A stretch of 64,000 nt of DNA from Clostridiales bacterium (GCA_004553625.1 SFKX01000013.1:11937-75936), one strand, 5' to 3'. Counted from the first letter of the stretch, positions 34,547 through 43,724 are shown. Numbers and translations are program-made. The notes: a model not told the origin generated them from the sequence alone.

Positions 34547-35962
34547 TCAGAGGGCCTTGATCTTGTGCGCCATGGAAGACCAGAACTCCGCGCTCTTGTA
34601 GGCCTCGAGCGAGGCCGCGGGGACGAATATCTCCAGATCAAAGGAGCTGTCGTCAAAGACGGAGTAGTCGCCCAGGACGGGCGGGGTCTCCGAAAGGCAG
34701 AACACCCGTCTCAGCCCGGAGCCCGTTGCGGCGAAGGCGTAGGCGCCGATGCTCTCCACGCTTGCGGGGATATAGAGCTCATAGAGCGAAGGGCAGTTGC
34801 AAAAGGCCTCTTTGCCCAGCTGCACAAGGCCGGAACCCAGCTCCAGCTGCGAGAGCGAGCTGCAATAGCTGAACGCGCCGTAGTCCACGAGCCGCACCGA
34901 ATCCGGGAGCCTCAGCTCCCGCAGGACGCCGCACCCGCCGAAGGCCGAAGTGCCTATCTCCGTCAGGGACTCGGGCAGGGAGAGCCGCGTGAGGCAGCAG
35001 CAGTAGACAAAGCACTGGTTGCTTATGCGCGTCAGTCCCTCGGGCAGATAGATGGGGTCCAGGGTGTAGCAGGTCGTGAAGGCGTAGTCGTCAATGCTGC
35101 AGTTCGGGATGGATACGCGGCGCAGGGAAAAGCACAGGCCGAAGGCGTAGAAGCCGATGGACGTCAGCCCCGGCGGCATGACGGCGCAGCGCAGGCCGAA
35201 GCAGTTCACAAAGGCGCGCTCGCCCACCTCCGCAAGCCCCAGGGGCATGCTGATGGACTGAAGAAAGCTGCACCCCGCAAAGGCGCTTTTCCCGATCTTT
35301 ATGCCCGCGCCCATATTCACGCGGTAGAGCCCGCAGGAGGGCGCGTAGCAGGACTCGCTGCCATTCAGGACGTTGAACTCCTCCCCGTCTCCGAGGATGA
35401 CCTCGCAGTCCGGCGCGGGGCTGAGGCTGATGACGTAGTCGCCCGGCGCGGCATAGGTGTGCGCAAGGTCTACGCCGCCGTTCATCGGGTACGTCTCCGG
35501 CGCGGAGCCGTCTCCCCAGTCCACGCTGAGTCCGTCCGCCGCGCTCTGTATGAAGCGCAGGTGCAGATCGGTGGGCGTTCCGTTCCCGGCGTTCAGATAG
35601 AGCCTTGTCACTCCGTCCTCCGTCGTGTAGACAGCGCCCACTTCCGCGGGGCGCCCGCCCGCCTTGAGCTCTTCCAGGCTCAGGCTCCAGCCCTGGAACA
35701 CCAGCCCCTCATGGACCGGCGCCTCGGGCAGAGCCTCGAGCGCCGCCAGCTCCTCCAGCGTGTAGGCTGCGACGAGGCTGCCGTCGTAGTCGAAGAAGTT
35801 CACTTCCGAGTCCGCCAGGCTGCGGCCCATGCCGTCTATGAGACCCGCGTAAGCCCGGAAGGGCGCGGCCTCGTCCGGCCCCCGGCCGTACTTGGCCAGG
35901 GCCTCGCGTATGGCGGACTTCGTGTTCTCAAGATATGCTAGCTTATCCGCAGTCGTTCCCAT
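34547..35962 (-). CDS. Phage fibre-like protein with BspA-type leucine-rich repeats
   Basis: The 471-residue protein has a short N-terminal helical segment (TADKLAYLENTKSAIREALAKYG) typical of fibre-attachment regions. An InlB-like stretch and a PKD-like beta domain (LSVDWGDGSAPETYPM...YAAPGDYVISLS) follow, then about nine BspA/LRR_5 repeats of the type IGKSAFAGCSFLQSISMP. BspA repeats bind host or surface proteins, so receptor binding is the likely role. Its ATG overlaps the stop of the collagen-like gene by one base. Confidence 0.8.
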   Translation of the reverse strand: MGTTADKLAYLENTKSAIREALAKYGRGPDEAAPFRAYAGLIDGMGRSLADSEVNFFDYDGSLVAAYTLEELAALEALPEAPVHEGLVFQGWSLSLEELKAGGRPAEVGAVYTTEDGVTRLYLNAGNGTPTDLHLRFIQSAADGLSVDWGDGSAPETYPMNGGVDLAHTYAAPGDYVISLSPAPDCEVILGDGEEFNVLNGSESCYAPSCGLYRVNMGAGIKIGKSAFAGCSFLQSISMPLGLAEVGERAFVNCFGLRCAVMPPGLTSIGFYAFGLCFSLRRVSIPNCSIDDYAFTTCYTLDPIYLPEGLTRISNQCFVYCCCLTRLSLPESLTEIGTSAFGGCGVLRELRLPDSVRLVDYGAFSYCSSLSQLELGSGLVQLGKEAFCNCPSLYELYIPASVESIGAYAFAATGSGLRRVFCLSETPPVLGDYSVFDDSSFDLEIFVPAASLEAYKSAEFWSSMAHKIKAL

Positions 35963-36867
35963 CAGACCGCCTCCCCGTTTATCGCGTCGAGGACGGCGTC
36001 GATGTCGCCCAGGTTCGCCAGCGCCGCGGCGAGAGCCGCCTCGTCGCCCGTGTAGCCCGCCTCGACGGCGTATTCATATGCGCTCTTGCCGTCCGCCCCC
36101 GCCGGACCCTGCGGTCCGGTCTGGCCCGGCTCGCCCGGAGGCCCCTGGGGGCCGGTCTCGCCCGGTTCGCCCTTTTCGCCCTGCGGCCCCTGCGGACCCT
36201 GCGGCCCCTGGGGACCGGCGGGACCCTGGATGCTGCCGTTGTCCACCCAGGCGGAGCCGGACCAGATGCAGATGCTGTAGGGCGCGGCCTCGCCTATGCC
36301 GTAGGCGTCGCCCACCGCCGGGGCGGGGACCGCGGCCTCGAGCTCGGAGACAGAGGCGTAGTAGCCCAGTATCTTGAAGCCGTTGCCCGGCTCGCCTTTC
36401 TCGCCCTGCGGCCCTTGGGGACCCGTCTCGCCGCGCTCGCCCTGGGGGCCTTGCGGGCCGGTGTCGCCCGGCTCGCCCTTTTCGCCCTGCGGCCCCTGGG
36501 GGCCGGTCTCGCCGCGCTCGCCCTGGGCTCCCTGCGGGCCGGTGTCGCCCGGCTCGCCCTTTTCGCCCTGGGGGCCTTGCGGACCCGTCTCGCCGCGCTC
36601 GCCCTGGGCTCCCTGCGGGCCGGTGTCGCCCGGCTCGCCCTTCTCGCCCTGCGGTCCCTGGGGACCGGTGTCGCCCCGGGGCAGGACGAAGTCGAATATG
36701 GCGTGTGTCTCGTCGCCCACGTTCGTGACGGAGGCGGCGTCGCCCTTCGTCACCGTGCCTATCTCCACCGTGGCGGCCTCGCCCGGGGGACCCTGCACCA
36801 GCTTCACCGCGCCCAGCTCGCCCTCGAGCGGCGCCGGGGTGACGAGCTCCAGCTCCAGCGCCTTCAC
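35962..36867 (-). CDS. Collagen-like phage tail fibre protein
   Basis: The 301-residue protein has a ~65-residue N-terminal beta domain, a long Gly-X-Y triplet region interrupted by a ~45-residue globular insert (KILGYYASVSELEAAVPAPAVGDAYG), more triplets, and a helical C-terminus (ALAAALANLGDIDAVLDAING). Collagen triplets form rod-like trimers in phage fibres. Most of the triplet region comes from an 81-bp tandem repeat. Confidence 0.88.
   Translation of the reverse strand: MKALELELVTPAPLEGELGAVKLVQGPPGEAATVEIGTVTKGDAASVTNVGDETHAIFDFVLPRGDTGPQGPQGEKGEPGDTGPQGAQGERGETGPQGPQGEKGEPGDTGPQGAQGERGETGPQGPQGEKGEPGDTGPQGPQGERGETGPQGPQGEKGEPGNGFKILGYYASVSELEAAVPAPAVGDAYGIGEAAPYSICIWSGSAWVDNGSIQGPAGPQGPQGPQGPQGEKGEPGETGPQGPPGEPGQTGPQGPAGADGKSAYEYAVEAGYTGDEAALAAALANLGDIDAVLDAINGEAV
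36385..36666 (-). repeat. 81-bp tandem repeat coding collagen triplets
   Basis: Three full units of 27 residues (GPQGPQGEKGEPGDT plus GPQGAQGERGET) and a final partial one lie head to tail inside the fibre gene. Copy number could vary by slippage or recombination. Confidence 0.85.
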
Positions 36868-37190
36868 AGCACCACCTCCGACTCCGCGTCGTAGACCGCC
36901 AGCGCCTCCGGACGCAGCACGCCGACGACGTCGCCGCCCGCAAACTTCACGCGGACGTCCAGCGCCACGGAGCCGTTCGCCGGGAAGGCAAAGGTCTCCT
37001 CCTGGCTGAGCGGCAGGCGGAAGCTGTTGTCCTCCGGCTCGTAGCGGACCTCACCCGGATAGAGCTTACGCAGCCCGCCGCCCAGGCAGAACTCCACCGC
37101 CTCCACCTCCTGCGCGTCTATGAGCTCGCCGTCCAGCCGCAGGCGGACGGGTATCGCATAGGCGTCGCCCTGTTTAATCCTTGTCGCCAT
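36864..37190 (-). CDS. Small beta-rich phage structural protein, BppU-N-like
   Basis: The 108-residue protein (KQGDAYAIPVRLRLDGELIDAQEVEAVEFCLGG...) resembles the N-terminal domain of lactococcal-type baseplate upper proteins, which attach fibres to the virion. It overlaps the collagen-like fibre gene by 4 bp, which fits a fibre adaptor. The family match is by eye only. Confidence 0.6.
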   Translation of the reverse strand: MATRIKQGDAYAIPVRLRLDGELIDAQEVEAVEFCLGGGLRKLYPGEVRYEPEDNSFRLPLSQEETFAFPANGSVALDVRVKFAGGDVVGVLRPEALAVYDAESEVVL

Positions 37191-37193
37191 CTG

Positions 37194-39752
37194 TCACCTC
37201 ACATATCCCGCGCCGCGCACGCGCAGGTCCACGGAGACCACCGTGGCCGTCGTGTCGGCCGTGTTGTTGGAGAGTTTGAGCTTGTAATAGGTGAATTTCT
37301 TCGCCTTGAGCTTTATCCGGTTCATCTCGGGGACGCCCGCGGCGTCGCCGGTGGAGAAGCTGCGCTCGGCAAAGTCGCTCGAGCGGTCGGTCTCCGCCGT
37401 GACGGCGAGGTAGCCGTGGTCCTCGGGCTTTATGCCCACCCAGAGCTTGGCGGAGTATTTGCGCTTGAACTCCCGGTCGAAGGGCATGGAGCCGGACTCC
37501 CAGTAGGCGTCTATGGGCTCGCCCTCGTCGGAGAAATATTCGTCCGAAAAATGCCGCAGCTGGCCGTCCGAGGTGCCGTAGTAGAGCTCGTCCTTGTAAT
37601 TTATGAGGCAGGTCGCCGCGAGGTTCGTGTAGACATACCAGGCGTCCGGCTCTATGCCGTGGACCAGCGCCGTGCCGTCCGCGCCGATGACGTAGTATTC
37701 GTGCGCGTACTTGTCGTAGAAGGTCCGGGCCGTGGCGAGGTCGAAGCTGCGGATGGTCTCGTCCACGCGCTGGGAGATGCGCTCTGCGTTGCGCTCGTCG
37801 CCGGTGATGTTCCCGGAGGAGCTGGCGGAGCGCCACTCGACGATGCTCCGCCCGTCGAGGGTCCGGGGCCGGTTCTCCACCAGCACCGCCTGGCCCGGCG
37901 CGCAGTTGCCTATGCTCCGGTTCACCGGCGTGACGTAAAAGCCCGCCGTCACGGAGCCGTCCGTCAGGGTTATCGCGCTGTAGCTGATGCTCCAGGCGCT
38001 GTCCAGCTTGAAGGCGAGCAGCCTGTCGTAGTGGCGGATCATCGCCGTTATGGGCGTGTTGGAGTCGCCCACGTGTACGACGCCCAGCTCCGGGAAATAG
38101 TCCGCGCGCGGGGTTCCGTCGTAGTCCACGCCCGTGTGGAAGGCGCGGTTCGTGCCGTCGCCGTAGACGAAGATGCGCGAGTCCTGCGCCCCGTTATAGA
38201 GCTCGGCGTAGCGCATGGCGCGGATGTCCGCGGCCGTGTCCTCCGGGACCGTCCAGCCTATCTCGAGGCTGTTCACGCCCTCGGCGGGGGCTGTGGTGAA
38301 GGTGAGCTTGCCGCTTGCGGTGTCCGCGGTCCAGCCCGTCAGCTCTTCGCCCGTGGCGGTGGAGCGCACGTAGTCGATGGAGGCGAGTCCCCTTTCCGGC
38401 AGGACGAAAACCTTCTGCGTCCCGTCGGGCGAAAAGCGCGCGCGTCTCAGGCCGCAGAGCTTGTTTATCTGCTCGAGCGGCGTGCCGCCGCCCGCGGGCG
38501 GGACGGAGACCGCCACCATCGGCCTGTAGCCCGCGACGTCCGAGAGCGCCGAGCCGTCCCAGACCTTGTACTCCGAGCCGTTTTGCAGGTACATGTTCCC
38601 GCCGAAGCCGAACATATGGACGTCGGAGGAGGTGTCTATCGCCCCGCAGGCGGTCTTGCCCCAGTCGCCGTCCTCCCGCTGCTCGAGCTCCCAGAGGTAG
38701 CCGTTGCAGGCCGCGCAGAGGACCTCCCTGCCGCCCACAAAGCCGGACCAGATGCCGCGCACTACGCTGTCCGCGCTGTTGCCCCTGGCCGTGACGGGGT
38801 GGAACTGCCAGCGGTAGCTCAGCTCCGTCCAGCGGGCGTAGAGGTTCGTGCTTCCGGTCGGCGTGTAGCTGTCCCCGGCTGCGCCGACATAGGCCCCGCC
38901 CGAGGAGGCCGTGTACCAGCCCGCAAAGCTGTAGCCCTCGCGCGTTGCGGCGGGCAGTTCGATGCTGCCGGGCGTCCAATGCGCATAGAGCGTGGTGTCC
39001 GCGCTGCCGGGGAAGGGTATGAGCCCCTTGCCGTCCGCGCCGTAGTACTGCGTCCCGCCCGAGGGGCTGGTGAAGTAGCCCTGGAAGGCCGAGGGGCAGC
39101 TCTGATATGTGCTCTTCCCGCTGCCGTCGTTGCTGTAAAAGCGGATGTCATAGCTCTTGTACGGCAGGTCTATGTCCGGCAGGGGCTCTCCCGTGTCCAC
39201 GCTCACGGAGTCCGTGCCGCCGGAGCCGCCGTTTTTGTTGAAGCTCAGCGTGTAGCCGTTCGTATAGGCCCCGATGATGTCGCCCCTGTCGAGCGACGTA
39301 TAGTTGTTTTGTATAGACGATGCACCGTTCCAGACGTAGAGATAGACGTCTCCCGCGGCGTACTGCGCGTCCGGCGCGCTTATCTCCACGCTGGGGCTGG
39401 TGAAGTAAAAAGTACCGTCCCTAGGCGTGGAAGTTCCCGCGTTTTCGTAGGCGGAGGATTCAGACGTCAAAAACTTATATGCAAGCGGCCTGGAAGAGCT
39501 TGCGTTCAAAATGCCCGCCGGGCCGTGTTTGAGCGTCACCTTGAGGTTTTTGACGCTCTCCTGGGGCTCGAAGCGGATGAGAAAGACATAGCTGCCGTTG
39601 GGGTAATCGGAATTGCCCTCTGCGTTGACGCCCGCCCAGCCGCTGCGGCCCTCGCCCGCGAGCTGCGCGCTGGTGTCGCTCAGCCAGGACTGGAATTCGC
39701 GCCCGTCCAGGAAGGTCTTGGAGTAGATGCCGTTTATGTAGCCTTTGGCCAT
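37194..39752 (-). CDS. Large P22-gp10-like tail/stabiliser protein with N-terminal InlB-type insertion
   Basis: The 852-residue protein has an N-terminal ~150-residue beta domain (IRFEPQESVKNLKVTLKHG), then two InlB/Listeria-Bacteroides-type beta-grasp repeats (about residues 170-310, FNKNGGSGG...GYSFAGWYTASSGG...NLYARWT). From ~residue 310 it has a beta-propeller-like region (NMYLQNGSEYKVWDG, RIFVYGDGTNRAFHTG, VHVGDSNTPITAMIRHYDRLLAFK, CLINYKDELYYGTSDGQLRHF) typical of phage neck or stabilisation proteins such as P22 gp10. The N-terminal part of that family is found instead in the separate upstream gene at 39766. The start is ATG 39752 with GAGGGGG upstream. Confidence 0.65.
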   Translation of the reverse strand: MAKGYINGIYSKTFLDGREFQSWLSDTSAQLAGEGRSGWAGVNAEGNSDYPNGSYVFLIRFEPQESVKNLKVTLKHGPAGILNASSSRPLAYKFLTSESSAYENAGTSTPRDGTFYFTSPSVEISAPDAQYAAGDVYLYVWNGASSIQNNYTSLDRGDIIGAYTNGYTLSFNKNGGSGGTDSVSVDTGEPLPDIDLPYKSYDIRFYSNDGSGKSTYQSCPSAFQGYFTSPSGGTQYYGADGKGLIPFPGSADTTLYAHWTPGSIELPAATREGYSFAGWYTASSGGAYVGAAGDSYTPTGSTNLYARWTELSYRWQFHPVTARGNSADSVVRGIWSGFVGGREVLCAACNGYLWELEQREDGDWGKTACGAIDTSSDVHMFGFGGNMYLQNGSEYKVWDGSALSDVAGYRPMVAVSVPPAGGGTPLEQINKLCGLRRARFSPDGTQKVFVLPERGLASIDYVRSTATGEELTGWTADTASGKLTFTTAPAEGVNSLEIGWTVPEDTAADIRAMRYAELYNGAQDSRIFVYGDGTNRAFHTGVDYDGTPRADYFPELGVVHVGDSNTPITAMIRHYDRLLAFKLDSAWSISYSAITLTDGSVTAGFYVTPVNRSIGNCAPGQAVLVENRPRTLDGRSIVEWRSASSSGNITGDERNAERISQRVDETIRSFDLATARTFYDKYAHEYYVIGADGTALVHGIEPDAWYVYTNLAATCLINYKDELYYGTSDGQLRHFSDEYFSDEGEPIDAYWESGSMPFDREFKRKYSAKLWVGIKPEDHGYLAVTAETDRSSDFAERSFSTGDAAGVPEMNRIKLKAKKFTYYKLKLSNNTADTTATVVSVDLRVRGAGYVR

Positions 39753-39765
39753 GCCGCGCCCCCTC

Positions 39766-40188
39766 TCAGACTGCTATCCCGGCGAAGCGGTGGACGCCGC
39801 CGTTTTCGTCGCGGTAGTAATAGCCGATATAGCTCTCGCGGTTTGCGTAGCCGACAGAGACGGGCTCGCCCGTGAGCGTGAGATTGCCGAGGGCGTCCGC
39901 CTCGATGCCGGGGTACATCGTGAGCGAGGCCGTGCTCGCGAGCGCCTCGGTGAGCAGGACCTCCGTCGTGCCTGTGTCCACCTCGACGGTGTAGCCGCTC
40001 ATGAGCCCGGCGATGCTGCGGCTGCCCGCCCTTTTCTTGAGCGCGCCGCCGTCCGTCACCTTGAAGTTGCGCATGACGGCGGCCTCGCCCATCTTGAGGG
40101 AGGCCTCGCCCTCCTGCGCCTCGTTGACGCCGAGCCATTTCTTGATCTGATAAACCGCCTCAGAGGCGGGGCTTATGATCTGTGCCAT
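39766..40188 (-). CDS. N-terminal fragment-like phage neck protein
   Basis: The 140-residue protein contains EGEASLKMGEAAVMRNFKVTDGGALKKRAGSRSI, which looks like the usual N-terminus of gp10-type stabiliser proteins, then a short beta-rich end. It seems to be the detached N-terminal part of the protein encoded downstream, 13 bp away. AGGAGG precedes its ATG, so it is translated on its own. Confidence 0.6.
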   Translation of the reverse strand: MAQIISPASEAVYQIKKWLGVNEAQEGEASLKMGEAAVMRNFKVTDGGALKKRAGSRSIAGLMSGYTVEVDTGTTEVLLTEALASTASLTMYPGIEADALGNLTLTGEPVSVGYANRESYIGYYYRDENGGVHRFAGIAV

Positions 40189-40242
40189 GACTGCCTCCTT
40201 TGCATGGGATAGGGGCCGGGCGCTGAGCCCGGCCCTTTTGGA

Positions 40243-41298
40243 TCAGGCGGAATAGGCCTTTTCGACGACGGGGGAGGGATATTTCGCCTCGGTGAAGGCG
40301 TAGGCGCGGAGCGTCTGGCCCTCCTCGAGCGTGACGGAGGCCCCGGAGCTCACGAGGGAGCGGGTGCTGCTGTACCTGGGGTCCGTGCCGTCGGTGGTGA
40401 CGTAGATGCTCGCGCCCTCGGCGGTCACGGATACGGAGGCCCCGGAGCCGCCGAGCGCCGGCGCGGCCTGCACGCTGTCGGCCGCGGCGTAGACATAGAC
40501 GCCGTCGCACTTCTCCGCGAGGACGCCCGCCCAGTAGCGGACCCTGCCCTCGATGACGTTGCCGTCTATGCCCATGGGGTCCTTCTGGATCTTGTATTTC
40601 GTGAGCTTCTGGGCGAAGGGGCAGGCGTCCTTGTGCTGGAGGATGAAGTAGACGCCAGCGGGCATGTCCGCGTCGGGGACGACGTGGACGTCGAAGCCCG
40701 CGACTCGGGGCAGGCTGTTCTCGGTGAGGGCCTGGGAGCCGAGCTTTTCGAGGTAGGTGAGGTTTGCGAGGTTGGGGAGCATGGCGGCGTAGGTCTCTGC
40801 GATGAACATGCCGCGGCCCGCGCGGGGGACGTGGCAGTTGTTCATGTGGGAGGCTCCGGCCTGGATGAGACCCAGGAGGGTCTCAGCCGTGGGGGCCTCG
40901 CCGCCGACGACCTTGCCCGCGCCGTAGGCCCACTTCATCATGACGTAGGCCTCGGTCTCCGGGATGACGACGTCGCGGACCTGGACGTGGAGGCGCGCGG
41001 AGGCGTCCTTGACGTTGTACTGGTCCTGGGCGTTGCCCTCGTCGATGGAGCCGGTGAAGGAGCGGTCCCGCTCGATGCGGAAGGTCTGGACCCTGTCGCC
41101 TATCTCCTTTATCTCGCCGTAGCGGGAGGTGCCGCTCTTGACGTAGTCGTTCATCTCCATCTTGTCCACGGAGTAGACGGAGACCTCGTTGACGCCGGTG
41201 AACTCGACCTTGTCGCTCGTTGCCCCGCGCAGGAGGCTCTCACGGGCGAAGGCGTCGTCCACGTACTTGGAGAATTTGCTTGCAAGATTGATGGCCAA
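40243..41298 (-). CDS. Major capsid protein with C-terminal chitobiase-like domain
   Basis: The 351-residue protein has a coat-protein-like body (ASKFSKYVDDAFARESLLRGATSDKVEFTGVNEVSVYSVD, GRGMFIAETYAAMLPNL) of HK97-fold type. Position after the scaffold supports this. The last ~70 residues (GASIYVTTDGTDPRYSSTRSL...TLRAYAFTEAKYPSP) form a CHB_HEX_C-type immunoglobulin-like domain, probably displayed on the capsid surface. The start is TTG 41298 with AAGGAAG 7 nt upstream. Three hairpins precede the gene. Confidence 0.8.
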   Translation of the reverse strand: MAINLASKFSKYVDDAFARESLLRGATSDKVEFTGVNEVSVYSVDKMEMNDYVKSGTSRYGEIKEIGDRVQTFRIERDRSFTGSIDEGNAQDQYNVKDASARLHVQVRDVVIPETEAYVMMKWAYGAGKVVGGEAPTAETLLGLIQAGASHMNNCHVPRAGRGMFIAETYAAMLPNLANLTYLEKLGSQALTENSLPRVAGFDVHVVPDADMPAGVYFILQHKDACPFAQKLTKYKIQKDPMGIDGNVIEGRVRYWAGVLAEKCDGVYVYAAADSVQAAPALGGSGASVSVTAEGASIYVTTDGTDPRYSSTRSLVSSGASVTLEEGQTLRAYAFTEAKYPSPVVEKAYSA

Positions 41299-41416
41299 AA
41301 GGCATCTTCCTTTCGTAGTTAGATTGGATATGCCCGGCGTTCCGCTGGTCTGCCCCGCGCCGGAGGAAAGCGGACGCTGGTCTCCCGCCCGCGTGTTTGA
41401 CTAGAATATCGGTCTG

Positions 41417-41488
41417 CGCCCCGGCGTCCGGGGCGAGGGGGGTATCGCCGCCCCCGGCGGCGTATCTAGGGGGGACAGCGTCCCCCCT
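41417..41488 (-). other. Three consecutive triloop hairpins upstream of the capsid gene
   Basis: Perfect stems at 41417-41424/41428-41435 (8 bp), 41446-41452/41456-41462 (7 bp) and 41468-41476/41480-41488 (9 bp) each have a 3-nt loop. They lie in the only sizeable gap of the phage operon (41299-41494), between scaffold and coat genes; no U-run follows. Confidence 0.7.
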
Positions 41489-41494
41489 GGACGT

Positions 41495-42112
41495 TTATAT
41501 CGAGTTCCACCCGGCTTTTATCGGGTCGTAGGGCGGGTCGCCGCCGGCGGAGACGGCGCTGCCCGCGCTGCGGCGGGCGTTCTCGCGCTCGCGGCGCTCG
41601 CGCTCGAGCTCGGAGCGCAGGCGCGCGAGCTCCGTGTCCTTTTCCGCGGCCTCGCGGCGGGAGAGGTGCGCGGCATAGGCGTCCGTCAGGCTCGCGCCGC
41701 GGCGCACCTCCTCCCAGACCTCCTCGGGTATCGCCCCGCGGTCCCGCCGCAGCCGCGAGGCCGCCTCCGGAAAGCTCTTCACAAAGCTCTCGCAGTCCCG
41801 CCTGCGCCGCTCCTCGGGGCTCAGCTCCCCCGTCCCGCCCGAGCGCAGGGACTCTATCTGCCGGCTCGCGTCGCCGAGCTTTCCGCGGATGCGGTCGTAG
41901 TCCAGGCCCTTCTGCGCCAGCGCGATGAGCTCATCGCGCCCCACGCTCCGCTCCTCGCCCAGGTGCCGGAGCGTGTAGCTCTCCGGCTCCCGCTCCGGCT
42001 CCGGCTTCTGCGCGAGGCCGGGCTCGGCCTCGTCCACCACGCCCTGCATGATCTCCGCCGCGTCTATCTCCCACTCGCCCCCGGCGGTGAGGCTCACGCT
42101 GTTTTCCTCCAT
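41495..42112 (-). CDS. Phage scaffolding protein
   Basis: The 205-residue, acidic and highly charged protein has YTLRHLGEERSVGRDELIALAQKGLDYDRIR near residue 46, common in clostridial phage scaffolds. A long coiled-coil stretch follows (about residues 150-185, SRREAAEKDTELARLRSELERERRERENARR). It would template procapsid assembly. Its position between portal and coat genes is the standard one. Confidence 0.8.
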   Translation of the reverse strand: MEENSVSLTAGGEWEIDAAEIMQGVVDEAEPGLAQKPEPEREPESYTLRHLGEERSVGRDELIALAQKGLDYDRIRGKLGDASRQIESLRSGGTGELSPEERRRRDCESFVKSFPEAASRLRRDRGAIPEEVWEEVRRGASLTDAYAAHLSRREAAEKDTELARLRSELERERRERENARRSAGSAVSAGGDPPYDPIKAGWNSI

Positions 42113-42125
42113 AGTCCTCCCTTTC

Positions 42126-43721
42126 TCAGGCGGTCTCCGCCTGTGCGCCCGCGGCAGCGCGCCGCGCCGTTATCGCGTTTATCAGGCCCTGGCGGTCCGT
42201 GATGTAGCCGTCCGGCACCCGCTCCAGGTACTCCAGGACGTCTATGTGTCCCTGGGCCAGCAGGTTGTCCATCGTCTGCGTCGCGGCGATCTCGCTCCAG
42301 TAGGCCGCGGTGCCGACGTCGAGCTTCAGCCGCAGCGGCAGCTCGCGCAGGCCCGTGAAGTCGAAGAGCACCGAGATCTTCCCGTTCTCCGCCCTGGGCA
42401 GCGCGTCCCCGGCGAAGTCCAGGACCTCCGCCGGCACCTCCGCCACGGGGTCTATCTCCGCGGGGCGCAGGCCGTAATAGCCGCTCATGAAGTCCATGTA
42501 GATGCTGCCCAGGTCCTCAATGCTCTGGTAGAGGTTCTGCCGCGTTATCTCGTTCGGCGTGGCGGCGGCCCGCTGCAGGGCGATGATGGCCGAGGTGTTG
42601 TCCGGCCTCGCCTCGCCGAGGGCGACGCTCGTCGCGCCGAGGTTCGTCTGCGTGAGGTTCTGCGTCAGCTCGATGAACTGCGCGATCTGCGGCGAGATCT
42701 GCGCCGGACCCAGCACGCGGGCGACGTTGTCCACGCCGCCGCCGTTCACGCCTATGGCCCGGCCGATGCCGTTGTCCCAGCGCGGGACGCGGGTCTTGTC
42801 GTAGACGATCTTGGGGTAGGCCGTGGCCATGAGGGATATCATGCTCATGGCGAAGAGCTTGTTTATATACACCTGGTTCGGGATGAGCCCGGTCAGCAGG
42901 GCCTGGCCGTGGTAGCTGTCCTGGACGTAGTCCCAGCAGAGCCAGGTGACGGGGTAGAGCTTGAGGCCGAGGTCCCAGGGCCTGCGTATCATGACGCCGC
43001 GCGCGCACTCGCAGGCCCAGACGGTGCCGGTCTCCTCCTCCTTCCAGAGCCGGAGGATGACGGTGGTCTTTTCGCCGGTGTCCTTGTAGGCGTCCATGAG
43101 CTGTTCGTCCGTGTCCTCCTTGAGGGCCTCCCAGTCCGCGCAGCCGAGTCGGCGCGCCCTCTCGCGGAGGGCCTCGGTCATCTCGCGCCGCTTTATGAGG
43201 ATGTAGGGCTGGGTCTGGACGTTCCGGTCCGCCGTGTTGCCGAAGCCGATGCGAGTGTTCTGCACCACCTCCGTGACCACGGCGCCGCGCCTGCCGTCGC
43301 CGGCGTCGGCCTCCGGGTCCCACCAGGTGTAGGTGGCGCCGTCGCCGTCCACGGCGGCGTTGCGCATGTACTCCTTGAGCAGCCAGGGCAGCTTGTTCCG
43401 CTCGAAGAGCGCCTCGAACTCCGCGTTGATGACGTCCGCGGCGCGCCTGAGGCCCCGGTCCCCCGCGCCCGAGGGCAGGGGCGAGCACTTGAGCTGCAGC
43501 TTGTCGCTCGTGATGGACGCCACGGTGAAGAGCGTCACGCGCTTGAGGAAGTTGAACTGCGGCGTGGGCAGTCCGTTACTCTCGACGCCCTCCCACTGCT
43601 TGCCGATGAAGAAGTTCTCGTTCACGCGGACGGTGTCGTCGAGCTGGATGCTGTCGTTGTAGGCGAGCATCTTTTCGTACTCGCGCCAGACGGAGTCCGC
43701 GGAAATGTCCCTGCGCTTCAA
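42126..43721 (-). CDS. Phage portal protein
   Basis: The 531-residue protein has NFFIGKQWEGVESNGLPTPQFNFLKR near the N-terminus, LCWDYVQDSYHGQALLTGLIPNQVYINKLFAM in the middle and a helical C-terminal region, as in P22-like or podovirus-like portals. Twelve copies form the DNA channel at one capsid vertex. The start is TTG 43721, with GGAGG 8 nt upstream. It lies directly downstream of the terminase genes. Confidence 0.87.
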   Translation of the reverse strand: MKRRDISADSVWREYEKMLAYNDSIQLDDTVRVNENFFIGKQWEGVESNGLPTPQFNFLKRVTLFTVASITSDKLQLKCSPLPSGAGDRGLRRAADVINAEFEALFERNKLPWLLKEYMRNAAVDGDGATYTWWDPEADAGDGRRGAVVTEVVQNTRIGFGNTADRNVQTQPYILIKRREMTEALRERARRLGCADWEALKEDTDEQLMDAYKDTGEKTTVILRLWKEEETGTVWACECARGVMIRRPWDLGLKLYPVTWLCWDYVQDSYHGQALLTGLIPNQVYINKLFAMSMISLMATAYPKIVYDKTRVPRWDNGIGRAIGVNGGGVDNVARVLGPAQISPQIAQFIELTQNLTQTNLGATSVALGEARPDNTSAIIALQRAAATPNEITRQNLYQSIEDLGSIYMDFMSGYYGLRPAEIDPVAEVPAEVLDFAGDALPRAENGKISVLFDFTGLRELPLRLKLDVGTAAYWSEIAATQTMDNLLAQGHIDVLEYLERVPDGYITDRQGLINAITARRAAAGAQAETA

Positions 43722-43724
43722 GGC

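Noticed and set aside
36385..36666. CRISPR-like direct repeats
   Set aside because: The 81-bp units are contiguous, in frame and encode Gly-X-Y collagen triplets.
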